Shown piece after piece: positions 8,981 to 16,394 of a DNA stretch of 37,167 nt (positions are counted from its first letter, which is position 1; each line of letters starts with the position of its first letter). A program made the translations under genes and the position numbers. The stretch spans positions 1 to 37,167 of the forward strand of contig JAJYOM010000001.1 of assembly GCA_021796175.1 (NCBI GenBank). The letters run 5' to 3'. Origin of the DNA: Thermoplasmata archaeon (lineage in GTDB: Archaea; Thermoplasmatota; Thermoplasmata; Sysuiplasmatales; Sysuiplasmataceae). Under the pieces are notes generated by a model. It had not been told where the DNA came from. It worked only from the letters and a program-made list of their open reading frames with translations, and searched no databases.

Positions 8981-9916
8981 TCACCTTGAGAGGTATCTCC
9001 ATGACAGGAAGATGCCGAAACCTGAGAACAGAGCGGCGAATGCAACAAGGAAGAGGAAGTCAAAGCCGAGTGGCGCAAATCCCGGCGAACCCAGAAGCAG
9101 CTGCCTGCCCGCATCAGTTGCATAGCTCACTGGGTTGAGCTTTGTCACAACCTGGAGCCAAGCGGGCATCAACTTTGAGGGGAAGAGCGCATTGCTGGCA
9201 AACAGCAGCGGAAGGTTCAGAAGGTTCATGATGGCCATCTGGCTCTGCCAGTCAGTAGACCTGAGCGCCAGCATGAGGAAGAGCGCTGACAGTCCCATCG
9301 CCATCAGGAACATGGCGGCGAAGGTACCAGCGAGGCCGGCAACAGTCAACTTGCTTGTGTCCATCCCCAGAAGCACTGCCACTATCAGGACTATCGCCGC
9401 CTGGGCCAGTGAGCGTATCACGCTGGAGAGTACCTTTCCCATTATTATGGAGCCCCTCGCAACCGGCGTGCTGAGCAGCTTGTCGAGAAAACCGAATCTC
9501 CTGTCCCAGACAATCGACATACCGCTGAACATCGCAGTGAACAGTATGATGAATGATAGCATGCCGACAGCCAGGAATGAGAAGTAATCTGTGGTGCCGA
9601 ATGTGCTCAGCATTGCCTGTTTCGCGATGAGATCAAGTGTCGACTTGGGTATATTCAGTCCGGGTATGTTGAATGAAGTACCGGTAAAAAGTGCACCGAA
9701 GTTCATCGCCTTTCCGAACAGTCCAAGCCAGATGATCGGCTGTATTATGGACAGGAAGAGCAGCACCGGCACCTTATACCATTTCTTGAGTTCCCTGTTC
9801 GTCAGTGCCCAGAGGCCATGCAACATCCCTCTGTTTATGGGGACATCTCGCTCTTCCTCCACCAGATATCTTCTAGTCACATTGTTTGTGTTGGCAGTTT
9901 GCACCATTGAAATCAC
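8981..9916 (-). CDS. DrrB-type ABC-2 transporter permease
   Basis: 311-residue membrane protein with about six spans, matching the ABC-2 permease family of daunorubicin-resistance type exporters. Family features are WDRRFGFLDKLLSTPVARG after the second span and the C-terminal segment running from LLFASNALFP through MPAWL to NPVSYATDAGR. The GTG start at 9916 overlaps the ATPase stop (GTGA), while an ATG at 9907 is an alternative start. It forms the membrane part of the exporter with the ATPase encoded upstream and is the last gene of the padR operon. Likely substrates are hydrophobic drugs, lipids or other amphipathic compounds, inferred only from the family. Confidence 0.88.
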   Translation of the reverse strand: MISMVQTANTNNVTRRYLVEEERDVPINRGMLHGLWALTNRELKKWYKVPVLLFLSIIQPIIWLGLFGKAMNFGALFTGTSFNIPGLNIPKSTLDLIAKQAMLSTFGTTDYFSFLAVGMLSFIILFTAMFSGMSIVWDRRFGFLDKLLSTPVARGSIIMGKVLSSVIRSLAQAAIVLIVAVLLGMDTSKLTVAGLAGTFAAMFLMAMGLSALFLMLALRSTDWQSQMAIMNLLNLPLLFASNALFPSKLMPAWLQVVTKLNPVSYATDAGRQLLLGSPGFAPLGFDFLFLVAFAALFSGFGIFLSWRYLSR

Positions 9917-10956
9917 GCCCTGGCCCTCCGCACAGTTCTCTGCTGTGCCATCACATGCTGGTTGCCTGACTCTTCGTCCCTCAGTTTGTGTCCTGTGAAT
10001 TCAAGATAAACCTCGTCCAGCGTGGGCTTAGTCAGCGATATCCTGTCCACGTGGTAACCTGCTGACCTGACAGCATCCATAATTGCAGGAGCCGTCTCCT
10101 CCCCCATATCGGCCTTAATCCTGTAATGGTCATCCTCCTTCCTTACCGAAATCACCTTGTCCACTCCGGATATCAGGGAAGTAAGATCCACATCTTTCTC
10201 CTTGATACCGAGCTCAATTGCATCTCCGCCCACGCTTGCCTTCAGTTCCGAAGTCGTGCCGATCCTCACTATCTTCCCGTTGTCGATTATTCCTACACGA
10301 TCACAAAGGCCATCCGCCTCCTCAAGGTAGTGTGTTGTCACGAACAGCGTCATCCTGTACTCCTCCTTCAGAAGCCGGATGTATCGCCAGACAGCAGTTC
10401 TGGTCTGTACATCAAGTCCGAGTGTAGGTTCGTCCAGGAACAGGACTCTCGGGTGATTGACAAGCCCACAGGCGAGCTCAAGTCTGCGCCTCATCCCGCC
10501 TGAATATGTGGATACTTTCCGGCCGGATGCATCCTGCAGCTCCACCAGTGCAAGCAGTTCGTCCGCCCTCTTCCTTCCGATTTCCTTCGGAATTCCGTAC
10601 AGGTTGGCAAAGAGCATTATGTTCTCTATGCCTGTCATGTCCTCATCAGCTGTGTATTCCTGCGGAACCACACCGACAGACCATCTGACCTGCTGAGGAC
10701 TCTTTCTGAGATCATGGCCGCAAATTACCGCATCTCCGGATGTTGGCTTGAGCAGCGTTGTAAGCATCTTTATTGTTGTTGTCTTGCCTGCACCGTTGGG
10801 ACCAAGAAAACCGAATATCTCCCCTTCGTAGACTTTGAAGGATATCGAATCCACAGCTCTCAGTTTGTTGTCAAAAACCCTCGTCAGTTTTTCCACGTCT
10901 ATTATTGACGTCCTTCCATTCTCCCCTGATGTTTGAGCATCTATTGACTGTTCCAT
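9913..10956 (-). CDS. DrrA-type ABC transporter ATP-binding protein
   Basis: 347-residue ATPase with Walker A GPNGAGKT (52-59), signature YSGGMRRR, Walker B VLFLDEPTLGLDV and H-loop VTTHY. The DrrA-like C-terminal extension contains the LTKPTLDEVYLEFTG element typical of this exporter subfamily. The ATG follows GGGAGG by about 9 nt, a good Shine-Dalgarno for a gene inside an operon. It lies 16 bp after padR and overlaps the permease gene by 4 bp, so regulator, ATPase and permease form one transcription unit. The pattern fits an efflux pump whose expression is controlled by the PadR repressor when its ligand is present. Confidence 0.92.
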   Translation of the reverse strand: MEQSIDAQTSGENGRTSIIDVEKLTRVFDNKLRAVDSISFKVYEGEIFGFLGPNGAGKTTTIKMLTTLLKPTSGDAVICGHDLRKSPQQVRWSVGVVPQEYTADEDMTGIENIMLFANLYGIPKEIGRKRADELLALVELQDASGRKVSTYSGGMRRRLELACGLVNHPRVLFLDEPTLGLDVQTRTAVWRYIRLLKEEYRMTLFVTTHYLEEADGLCDRVGIIDNGKIVRIGTTSELKASVGGDAIELGIKEKDVDLTSLISGVDKVISVRKEDDHYRIKADMGEETAPAIMDAVRSAGYHVDRISLTKPTLDEVYLEFTGHKLRDEESGNQHVMAQQRTVRRARA

Positions 10957-10971
10957 ACACCGTGCCTCCCT

Positions 10972-11526
10972 TCATTCCTGTTCTGTCGAGGAAATGCCTT
11001 CAATCTTCACTGTTTCAGACTGTTTCAGCTCGAGCTTCCCGACTGCGCGCCTCAGCTCCCCGAGTGCCTGTGTGATAAGGTACTCCGACTCAGACGATGA
11101 AAGCCTGAACTGCTTGCCGCCCGCTGCCGCCTCGATTGTGGAAAGGTTCATTCTCAGCCTCCTCAGGAGGTGCTCCGCAATGTTATCCGGCTTCATTATG
11201 CCAAGCCAGATCCTTCCAAAATCCAGTCCAAGTCCGCGGCTGACCGATGCCTGCTCCTGCATTACTTCCAGGACAGACCTTCCTTTCCTTGTAATCGAGT
11301 AGACTGTCCTTCCGCGTTCCTTCCTGGCAACAGCAAGCCCCTCCTGTGCTAGCTTGTGAAGTGCAGGGTATATAGCACCGGCTCCCGGTTTCCACTGGTG
11401 ATCGCTCAGCTCGAAAAGTTCTGCAGCAACCATATTGCCGTAAACGGGACCATTCCGCATCATGCTCAGCGCGCATATACGGATAAACCCCCTGCTCCAC
11501 GAAGTTTGATAGCCGGCATGCCTCAT
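10972..11526 (-). CDS. PadR family transcriptional regulator
   Basis: 184 residues from ATG 11526. A winged helix-turn-helix of the PadR type spans about residues 14-85, with the characteristic GAIYPALHKLAQEGL recognition segment and the wing RGRTVYSITRKG. It is followed by an alpha-helical C-terminal half that should dimerise. The frame is open further upstream, but those residues translate the TATCGATATCGATA operator region into KYRYRYRYI, so the extension is spurious. ATG 11526 sits 27 bp from the centre of a TATA-like box, as expected for a leaderless message. First gene of the exporter operon; by family precedent it likely represses its own operon and is released by a small hydrophobic ligand. 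Confidence 0.9.
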   Translation of the reverse strand: MRHAGYQTSWSRGFIRICALSMMRNGPVYGNMVAAELFELSDHQWKPGAGAIYPALHKLAQEGLAVARKERGRTVYSITRKGRSVLEVMQEQASVSRGLGLDFGRIWLGIMKPDNIAEHLLRRLRMNLSTIEAAAGGKQFRLSSSESEYLITQALGELRRAVGKLELKQSETVKIEGISSTEQE

Positions 11527-11548
11527 GGTGCGTTTATAGCCCGAGTCT

Positions 11549-11574
11549 GATATATAACGATATCGATATCGATA
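11549..11574 (-). promoter_or_regulatory. padR promoter (TATA box) with adjoining palindromic operator
   Basis: Read on the minus strand, GTTATATATC (11549-11558) is a strong TATA box whose centre lies 27 bp before the padR ATG. Directly upstream, where TFB would bind, is the perfect 14-bp palindrome TATCGATATCGATA (11561-11574). An overlapping palindrome CGATATCGATATCG lies at 11558-11571. A dimeric repressor bound here would block TBP/TFB loading, which fits PadR autoregulation. The binding protein is inferred, not shown. Confidence 0.65.
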
Positions 11575-11714
11575 CTTTACCGTTGCCGTCGGACTGAAAA
11601 ATCGGGCCGCGAAACTGACGGTCCCGAAAAGCAGGGATACACAATGTGATAACAACATGATGAAGTCTTTATACGAGGCTGCCAGTTTGTTGCACACGCA
11701 CAGGGTGGTTGGAA

Positions 11715-12173
11715 ATGCGTGCGGGCAGAATAGCTGGTACGGTGACAGGTATTGCCATGCTTGTCGCTTTGTTCCTGATTCCCTTTGGTACGATTCCCGG
11801 TTTCATAGCGCACAATTCCACCCTGTACTCAGCTTTCAGGAATGCTACGACTGGACTGCCGCAGATGCAGTCAGCAGGGAATGCCGAGATTGCAGCCACT
11901 TTTATAACTATCGCGGCAGGCATCCTGATACTGATTGCGGGACTATTGGGCGCCTTTCCACTTGGCTCTGGGATAATAGGCATACTGGGAATGACGGTCC
12001 TTACCGCAGGAGCCTATTCCACACTGGGTATTTCCTCAAGTTCAGGGATGACATTCGGGCCCGGCTACTACATCATTTGGGTAGCATCTGCGGCTGCCTT
12101 TTGTTTCTCTTTTTTGCTGAGAGGGCACGGTACAGAAAGCTCCGGTAGTCTGGATGACCTGGAAACTGCATGA
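11715..12173 (+). CDS. Small four-span membrane protein, unknown function
   Basis: 152 residues with about four hydrophobic segments: residues 7-30 (GTVTGIAMLVALFLIPFGTI region), 60-80, 82-102 and 115-135. The C-terminus ends in a polar, acidic tail. I recognise no family. ATG 11715 follows GGGTGG at 11703-11708, and a TATA-like CTTTATACG (11667-11675) is placed to give a leader of about 17 nt; an in-frame TTG at 11709 is less likely. It is divergent from the padR operon, with about 190 bp between the start codons, so it could share control with the exporter, but nothing else connects it. Confidence 0.7.
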   Translation: MRAGRIAGTVTGIAMLVALFLIPFGTIPGFIAHNSTLYSAFRNATTGLPQMQSAGNAEIAATFITIAAGILILIAGLLGAFPLGSGIIGILGMTVLTAGAYSTLGISSSSGMTFGPGYYIIWVASAAAFCFSFLLRGHGTESSGSLDDLETA

Positions 12174-12342
12174 CGACATAATGCTGCAGGAAGAGCTGAT
12201 TTCATCTGAAACGCCCAGTCTTAAAACACAGTCTGCAGCAGAGTAAATTGGCCCAATTGCATGTCCGCCTGATGGCTATCATTTTCCACACTTGTCAAAT
12301 AAGCCAGATTACCTTCATGTGGTTCATAAAGACGGGAAATGA

Positions 12343-12726
12343 ATGCTGAATGTTCTGTATGTGGATGAAGATGCCTCGCCACTGGAGCCCATAAAGCTCC
12401 TGCTTGAGATGACTGCAGAAATGAAAGTTGAAGTTGCTCAGAACATACCAGACGGATTCGCCAGGGCCATGTTTGGCGGAATGGACGTCATAGTGTTCGG
12501 CTGCAGAAAGGGAGACACGAGGTGCGTTGATTTTATCAGAAGCCTGAGGAGGAATGGAAGCAGTGTGCCGCTCGTAATGTTCGCAGACGCATTCAGTGAG
12601 AAGCTGAAGAACGAAGTGCTGAAGTGGACGGGAAGTGCATTTCTTTACAGGGAAAACAATCCGACAAGGGAGCTGCTGCTTCTGACAGATGAGATCAACC
12701 GTCTCACAGGAAACAAGACTATCTGA
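12343..12726 (+). CDS. Degenerate receiver-domain (response-regulator-like) protein
   Basis: 127-residue stand-alone protein with the layout of a CheY-type receiver. It starts with VLYVDED (acidic pair D8/E9), then the second strand around residues 28-32, MDVIVFG at 47-53, SVPLVMF at 74-80 and the last strand SAFLYR at 98-103. The phospho-acceptor Asp five residues after D48 is G53, the switch Thr is A81 and the conserved Lys is R103. It therefore should not be phosphorylated and is probably a pseudo-receiver working by protein-protein contact. There is no output domain or histidine kinase in the window. An upstream box CAAATAAGC (about 12296-12304) would give a short leader. Confidence 0.65.
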   Translation: MLNVLYVDEDASPLEPIKLLLEMTAEMKVEVAQNIPDGFARAMFGGMDVIVFGCRKGDTRCVDFIRSLRRNGSSVPLVMFADAFSEKLKNEVLKWTGSAFLYRENNPTRELLLLTDEINRLTGNKTI

Positions 12727-12832
12727 GATCTTGCGCTGCGGAAACAACACAATTGTGCCACAGCAACCGTGATTGACGGTGAACGGAAGAGTATTGAACT
12801 GCCCGGGGGATGGGGATAACCGGGTTTGTCAC

Positions 12833-14008
12833 ATGAACATTCGTGAACTCCCTGACACCGGAACTTTTGATATCATCAATGCGGTGCTTGGGAAACTGGA
12901 GCGCGGAGAGAAAATGATTTCCCTGGCAGTTGGAGAGCCTCTTTATGACACACCGCAGGAAGTGGTTGAGGAGGCATACCGCAGCATGAAGGAGGGCAAT
13001 ACGCACTATGCTGCCCCTGCAGGACTGCTGTCGTTCAGAAAGACGGCGGCAGCCAAGGTGCAGGACAAGAATGGCATAGAATGTTCCGAGTCTAATTGCA
13101 TGTTCATGACTGAGAAAATGGCGATATACTCGTCTTTCCTGGCAGTATCTGGCGGCCAGAGAAATGAAATACTGCTCCCTGACCCGGGGTTCTTCTACAC
13201 AGAACCAGCTCTGCTGGCAGGCCTCACTCCGGTCTACTACAACACGGCGGGAAGCTCCCGCAAACTGTCTGAGGAAATTGTATCAAATATCGGAAACAGG
13301 ACCGCTGCTGCAGTTGTCAATGATCCAAACAATCCAACCGGTGGTGTGATGGATGAGGCAGATGTTCGGAGAATATATGAGTCATGCAGCAAGGAGGGGT
13401 GCATACTGATCAGCGATGAGGCGTACGAGGATCTTGTCTATGGCAAAAGACATATTTCGCCAGGCAGTTTTGAGAGTCGACCCTCGACTGTAGTCTCGCT
13501 CTTTACACTGTCCAAAAGCTATTCGATGACTGGATGGAGGGCCGGTTACGCTGTCGCGCCGCCTGATTTGCTGAAAAGAATGATCACATTTGTGGAGCAC
13601 ACTTGCACTTGTTTTCCGCCCTTCATACAGAAAGCTGCGGAATTTGCAATTCAGAATTGCGACCGGCACATCGCCAGATTCAGGCAAGAATTCAGTCAGA
13701 AGAGAGATATTGTCCAGAAAGGGCTAAGGGACATAAGAGAAATTCACCTGCCGGACATCGACGGTGCCTTCTACGCATTTCCGGAATATGAACTGGATAT
13801 GAGTTCAGCAGAATTGAGCAGGAGACTCCTTGAAGAGCGTGGCGTCGCGGTCCTGCCTGGCAGCGCATTCGGCAAAAACGGTGAAAGGCATTTCAGGCTC
13901 TCTTTTTCGGGAAATGTGGAGGATATTGAGACTGGAATACGATTGGTGAGTGAGTTCTTCGATGATTCAACGGCTGTTAACCGGGCTAAAAGTGAAAGAA
14001 ACGCCTGA
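12833..14008 (+). CDS. Class I/II pyridoxal-phosphate aminotransferase
   Basis: About 391 residues, the usual length for aspartate/alanine-type aminotransferases. The fold type I signatures are complete: NDPNNPTGG for cofactor contact, ISDEAYEDL with the Asp that pairs with the pyridine nitrogen, and the Schiff-base lysine in TLSKSYSMTGWRAGY (K228 from ATG 12833). The C-terminal FRLSFSG carries the substrate-carboxylate-binding Arg. ATG 12833 gives MNIRELPDTG, which matches where the family starts; an upstream in-frame ATG at 12773 would add 20 unlikely residues. Expected reaction: amino-group transfer from an amino acid to a 2-oxo acid. The substrate is not evident, but the enzyme fits a peptide-using metabolism. 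Confidence 0.9.
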   Translation: MNIRELPDTGTFDIINAVLGKLERGEKMISLAVGEPLYDTPQEVVEEAYRSMKEGNTHYAAPAGLLSFRKTAAAKVQDKNGIECSESNCMFMTEKMAIYSSFLAVSGGQRNEILLPDPGFFYTEPALLAGLTPVYYNTAGSSRKLSEEIVSNIGNRTAAAVVNDPNNPTGGVMDEADVRRIYESCSKEGCILISDEAYEDLVYGKRHISPGSFESRPSTVVSLFTLSKSYSMTGWRAGYAVAPPDLLKRMITFVEHTCTCFPPFIQKAAEFAIQNCDRHIARFRQEFSQKRDIVQKGLRDIREIHLPDIDGAFYAFPEYELDMSSAELSRRLLEERGVAVLPGSAFGKNGERHFRLSFSGNVEDIETGIRLVSEFFDDSTAVNRAKSERNA

Positions 14009-14056
14009 AATCGGTAATGCTAAAATACAGTACTTGATAGGCCATTGCTGGTTTCG

Positions 14057-14503
14057 ATGGAATCGTACAAGCTGACGGCTCTTTCAGTAATGATCGTGAC
14101 CTGGATAGAATTCGTCATAGCGGCAATGGTCGTATTTCTTGATCCGCACTACAATGACTTTCCATACTCAACGATTGTGTTCACATGGCCCGGCATCCTG
14201 GAAGAGATACACAGAATATGGGCGGTCGTCCTCATAGTAGTCTTCATTGTCAATCTTGCAGTCGTCTACGTGCGCGGTAAAGAAGCGAAGCGCCTGAGGA
14301 TGCTTTCCTGGGCAGCCTTTATTCTGCTCATCCTGCAGGCATTACTGGGCGGAATAACGATTTACAGCGCAGATCATCCAGCTAATGTTATAATGCATGA
14401 GGGAAACGCGGGGGTGCTAATGCTGGTCAGTTCTCTCCTGGCTGCTTATGCTCTTTATTCATTCCAGCAGAAGAGTCCGAAAGCCACGCAAGCATCACAG
14501 TGA
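14057..14503 (+). CDS. Half-size CtaA/COX15-like heme A synthase protein (ExxHR type)
   Basis: 148-residue four-span membrane protein matching one half of the eight-span heme A synthase. Span 2 opens with E49-E-I-H52-R, the ExxHR motif with the catalytic Glu and a heme-ligand His. Span 3 has LILQALLGGIT and span 4 has H114 (VIMHEGNAGVL), the second His of a heme pair. The paired cysteines of the first extracellular loop of Bacillus CtaA are absent. Half-size CtaA is known from Aeropyrum pernix, where subunits are thought to assemble. ATG 14057 was chosen over TTG 14045, as a CTAAAATAC box lies about 33 bp upstream. The 3' end overlaps the convergent paralogue by 77 bp. Role: heme O to heme A conversion for a terminal oxidase, inferred. 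Confidence 0.7.
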   Translation: MESYKLTALSVMIVTWIEFVIAAMVVFLDPHYNDFPYSTIVFTWPGILEEIHRIWAVVLIVVFIVNLAVVYVRGKEAKRLRMLSWAAFILLILQALLGGITIYSADHPANVIMHEGNAGVLMLVSSLLAAYALYSFQQKSPKATQASQ

Positions 14504-14876
14504 AACCAGCTGCGGCTATAATCAGGCCGCTGACTGAAAAGTGAACAATCACCACATAATTGCTGATCTGGCTTCCCAGCGTGTAGGGTATGAAGAGGCC
14601 GATAATCGACTGGAGAACAATGAGACCAAGTGTGATGTGCGAAGCAATGAATGCCCGCGTGCCTCTAAGCCATACGGGAAGGATAATCCATGATGCTATC
14701 AGCACCAGTGCAAAGATTCTGTGCACGAGAGGAAGGTAAGCAGGATAAGTGGTGGGGAATGAGGAAATGCTGAATCCCGCATTGGAAGGATCGCTGAATG
14801 TCACAAGGGCACCAAGCGTGTATTCCACCAGTACAAGGAGTCCAAGCACTATTCCTGTCTTCTTCTCGGTGTTCAC
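14427..14876 (-). CDS. Second half-size CtaA/COX15-like membrane protein (lacks ExxHR glutamate)
   Basis: 149-residue four-span protein, paralogous in layout to the neighbouring convergent gene. H52-R53 open span 2 (LPLVHRIFALVL), LIVLQSIIGLFI forms span 3 and H112 lies in span 4 (VVIVHFSVSGLII). The position three before the His is P49, not Glu, as in the C-terminal half of full-length heme A synthase. GTG 14876 lies 25 bp from the centre of a TTTAAAAAC box, consistent with a leaderless transcript. Because the first gene resembles the N-terminal half and this one the C-terminal half, they may form a heterodimer. An unrelated heme-binding membrane protein is the alternative. Confidence 0.65.
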   Translation of the reverse strand: MNTEKKTGIVLGLLVLVEYTLGALVTFSDPSNAGFSISSFPTTYPAYLPLVHRIFALVLIASWIILPVWLRGTRAFIASHITLGLIVLQSIIGLFIPYTLGSQISNYVVIVHFSVSGLIIAAAGFTVMLAWLSDSSAGMNKEHKQPGEN

Positions 14877-14927
14877 GATGTCAGATTTCCTTCTAGTTTA
14901 AAAACAGTTCCAAATCAGGATGCACAG

Positions 14928-15028
14928 CAGCGTGCTGGGCAGCTGGAATCCCTCACTCCCCTGCCATCCCTTTTTCGAAACAGAACGCTGAGAACAATTT
15001 GACTCACAAATGCAGGACAGCGTGCTGG
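14928..15028. repeat. Two copies of an 11-bp direct repeat, 90 bp apart
   Basis: CAGCGTGCTGG occurs at 14928-14938 and again at 15018-15028. Each copy is preceded by TGCA and three variable bases, so the shared pattern is TGCAnnnCAGCGTGCTGG. They lie in the 233-bp stretch between the start of the minus-strand CtaA-like gene and the 3' end of the alcohol dehydrogenase gene. No gene is seen in this stretch. Confidence 0.5.
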
Positions 15029-15109
15029 AAGTGGAGTCGACGGCAATTCAGCAAGCCAATACAGCTGAGTCCTGCCTGTGTGGCAGCATAGCTGCAATTC
15101 CGTGCCGGA

Positions 15110-16165
15110 TCACTCGAACACAATGAGTGGTTTGATGACACCCTCAAGCTTCTTGTCCATTGTACCGAATGCCTCTTCAATTCTGTCAAAACTGAATTTG
15201 TGCGTCGTCATTCTTGTCGGATCGATCCTCTTCATTTCAAGAAGCCTCAACAGTCTTTCCATTCTCAAACGGCCGCCGGGGCAAAGGCCTGTAACAATTG
15301 TCTTTTCCGCCATCCCCACTCCCCACTCTTCCCTGGGAATGTTAATAAATTCCCCCTCTCCGTGATATCCGATATTGGATATGTAGCCTCCAGGCTTGGT
15401 TACCTTCACGCAGTTCTGAAAGGCAGCGTCCGAGCCTAAGGCCTCTATAAATGCATCGACACCCCGGTCATCAGTCAGCTCCATTATGCGTTTGACCACA
15501 TCCTCACGGGAGTAGTCCACGATATAATCTGCCCCATACTCTCGCGCAAGCTTCTGCCTCTCGAAAATATCTTCAACACCGATTATAAGCCCAGCTCCCA
15601 TCAGTCTTGCACCTGCAGTGGCCATCAGCCCTACAGGACCCTCGCCGAAAATGGCGACTGTCCCACCAACAGGTATGTGTGCGCTTTCAGCACCCATGAA
15701 ACCAGTGGACATCATTTCGGAGCAGTATACAGCAGCATCATCGCTCACGGCTTCGGGTATTTTTGCCATGTTGGCATCCGCCTGATTCACATGGAAAAAT
15801 TCGGCAAAAACACCGTCTTTGGTATTGGAAAACTTCCAGCCGCCCAGGGGGGCACCTGATTGGGAAGGATGGCCATCCTGCGAAGCCTGATCCATCCAGT
15901 CGGGCGTAATTGCACCTACTACGACCCTGTCGCCCTGTTTGAACAGCCTGACATTTGAACCAACCTCGTGAACAATTCCCACTGCCTCATGACCCAGTGT
16001 CATGTTCACCCTCCGACCGATCGCACCCCTTACTGTGTGCAAGTCCGAAGTGCAAATGAGTGCCCTTGTTGTCTTCACTATTGCATCATCCGGCCCGGGC
16101 ACAGGTATAAGCTTCTCCGTCATGCCTGTTTCACCGATCGTCCTCATTACGAATGCCTTCATCAT
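15110..16165 (-). CDS. Zinc-dependent medium-chain alcohol dehydrogenase
   Basis: About 350 residues, strongly similar in plan to Thermoanaerobacter brockii secondary alcohol dehydrogenase: CTSDLHTVRGAIG, the LGHEAVG block, ITPDW, GGWKFSNTKDGVF and GLCPGGRLRMERL are shared blocks. Counting from MKAFVMRT (ATG 16162), catalytic zinc ligands are C37 and H58, and the third ligand (Asp in T. brockii) is E149. The Rossmann motif is GEGPVG. Where T. brockii has Gly-Ser-Arg for the NADP phosphate, this protein has E197-D198-I199, which suggests NAD(H). ATG 16165/16162 follow AAGGA; a longer frame to 16213 adds a 16-residue extension absent from the family. It is transcribed divergently from tricorn. 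Likely reaction: reversible oxidation of small, perhaps secondary, alcohols. Confidence 0.9.
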   Translation of the reverse strand: MMKAFVMRTIGETGMTEKLIPVPGPDDAIVKTTRALICTSDLHTVRGAIGRRVNMTLGHEAVGIVHEVGSNVRLFKQGDRVVVGAITPDWMDQASQDGHPSQSGAPLGGWKFSNTKDGVFAEFFHVNQADANMAKIPEAVSDDAAVYCSEMMSTGFMGAESAHIPVGGTVAIFGEGPVGLMATAGARLMGAGLIIGVEDIFERQKLAREYGADYIVDYSREDVVKRIMELTDDRGVDAFIEALGSDAAFQNCVKVTKPGGYISNIGYHGEGEFINIPREEWGVGMAEKTIVTGLCPGGRLRMERLLRLLEMKRIDPTRMTTHKFSFDRIEEAFGTMDKKLEGVIKPLIVFE

Positions 16166-16321
16166 TTTCCTTTTTGATGCCGCGCTGCCTATACTCTTGC
16201 TGAGAAGCTGCATCGGTAGTTCCTCTGGGTGTTTGTAGAATTTCTGTTCTAGATATATGGAATACCGAACATGTTATGCATTTGGTTTAAAGCCGCGCTA
16301 AAATCAGTCACGGTAGCAATT

Positions 16322-16340
16322 TGTCCCCTGCGTGTCCCCT
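16322..16340. repeat. Tandem TGTCCCCT sites at 11-bp period in the divergent promoter region
   Basis: TGTCCCCT occurs at 16322-16329 and 16333-16340, separated by GCG, so both copies face the same side of the helix. They lie between the alcohol dehydrogenase and tricorn start codons, about 25-40 bp upstream of the tricorn TATA-like box. This spacing resembles a two-site regulator operator; no binding factor is known. Confidence 0.4.
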
Positions 16341-16364
16341 ATCGATCCCACATAAGATGAAAGG

Positions 16365-16373
16365 ATAATTAAG
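16365..16373 (+). promoter_or_regulatory. TATA-like box of the tricorn gene
   Basis: ATAATTAAG is centred 26 bp before the tricorn ATG at 16395, and there is no Shine-Dalgarno between them. This is the geometry of a leaderless archaeal promoter. Confidence 0.55.
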
Positions 16374-16394
16374 TGGAATCCATTTGACTGAGCC

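Noticed and set aside
9135..9587. Plus-strand frames opposite the DrrB- and DrrA-type genes (also 9591-9998 and 10126-10503)
   Set aside because: The minus-strand genes have complete ABC motifs and coupled starts; the plus frames give low-complexity proteins without recognisable features.
11527..11697. 57-residue N-terminal extension of PadR
   Set aside because: It translates through the operator repeats and TATA box and is not part of the PadR family fold.
11657..12148. 163-codon frame overlapping the four-span membrane protein
   Set aside because: Its translation is polar, rich in Cys, Arg and His, and unlike any protein, whereas the other frame gives clean membrane spans with a Shine-Dalgarno.
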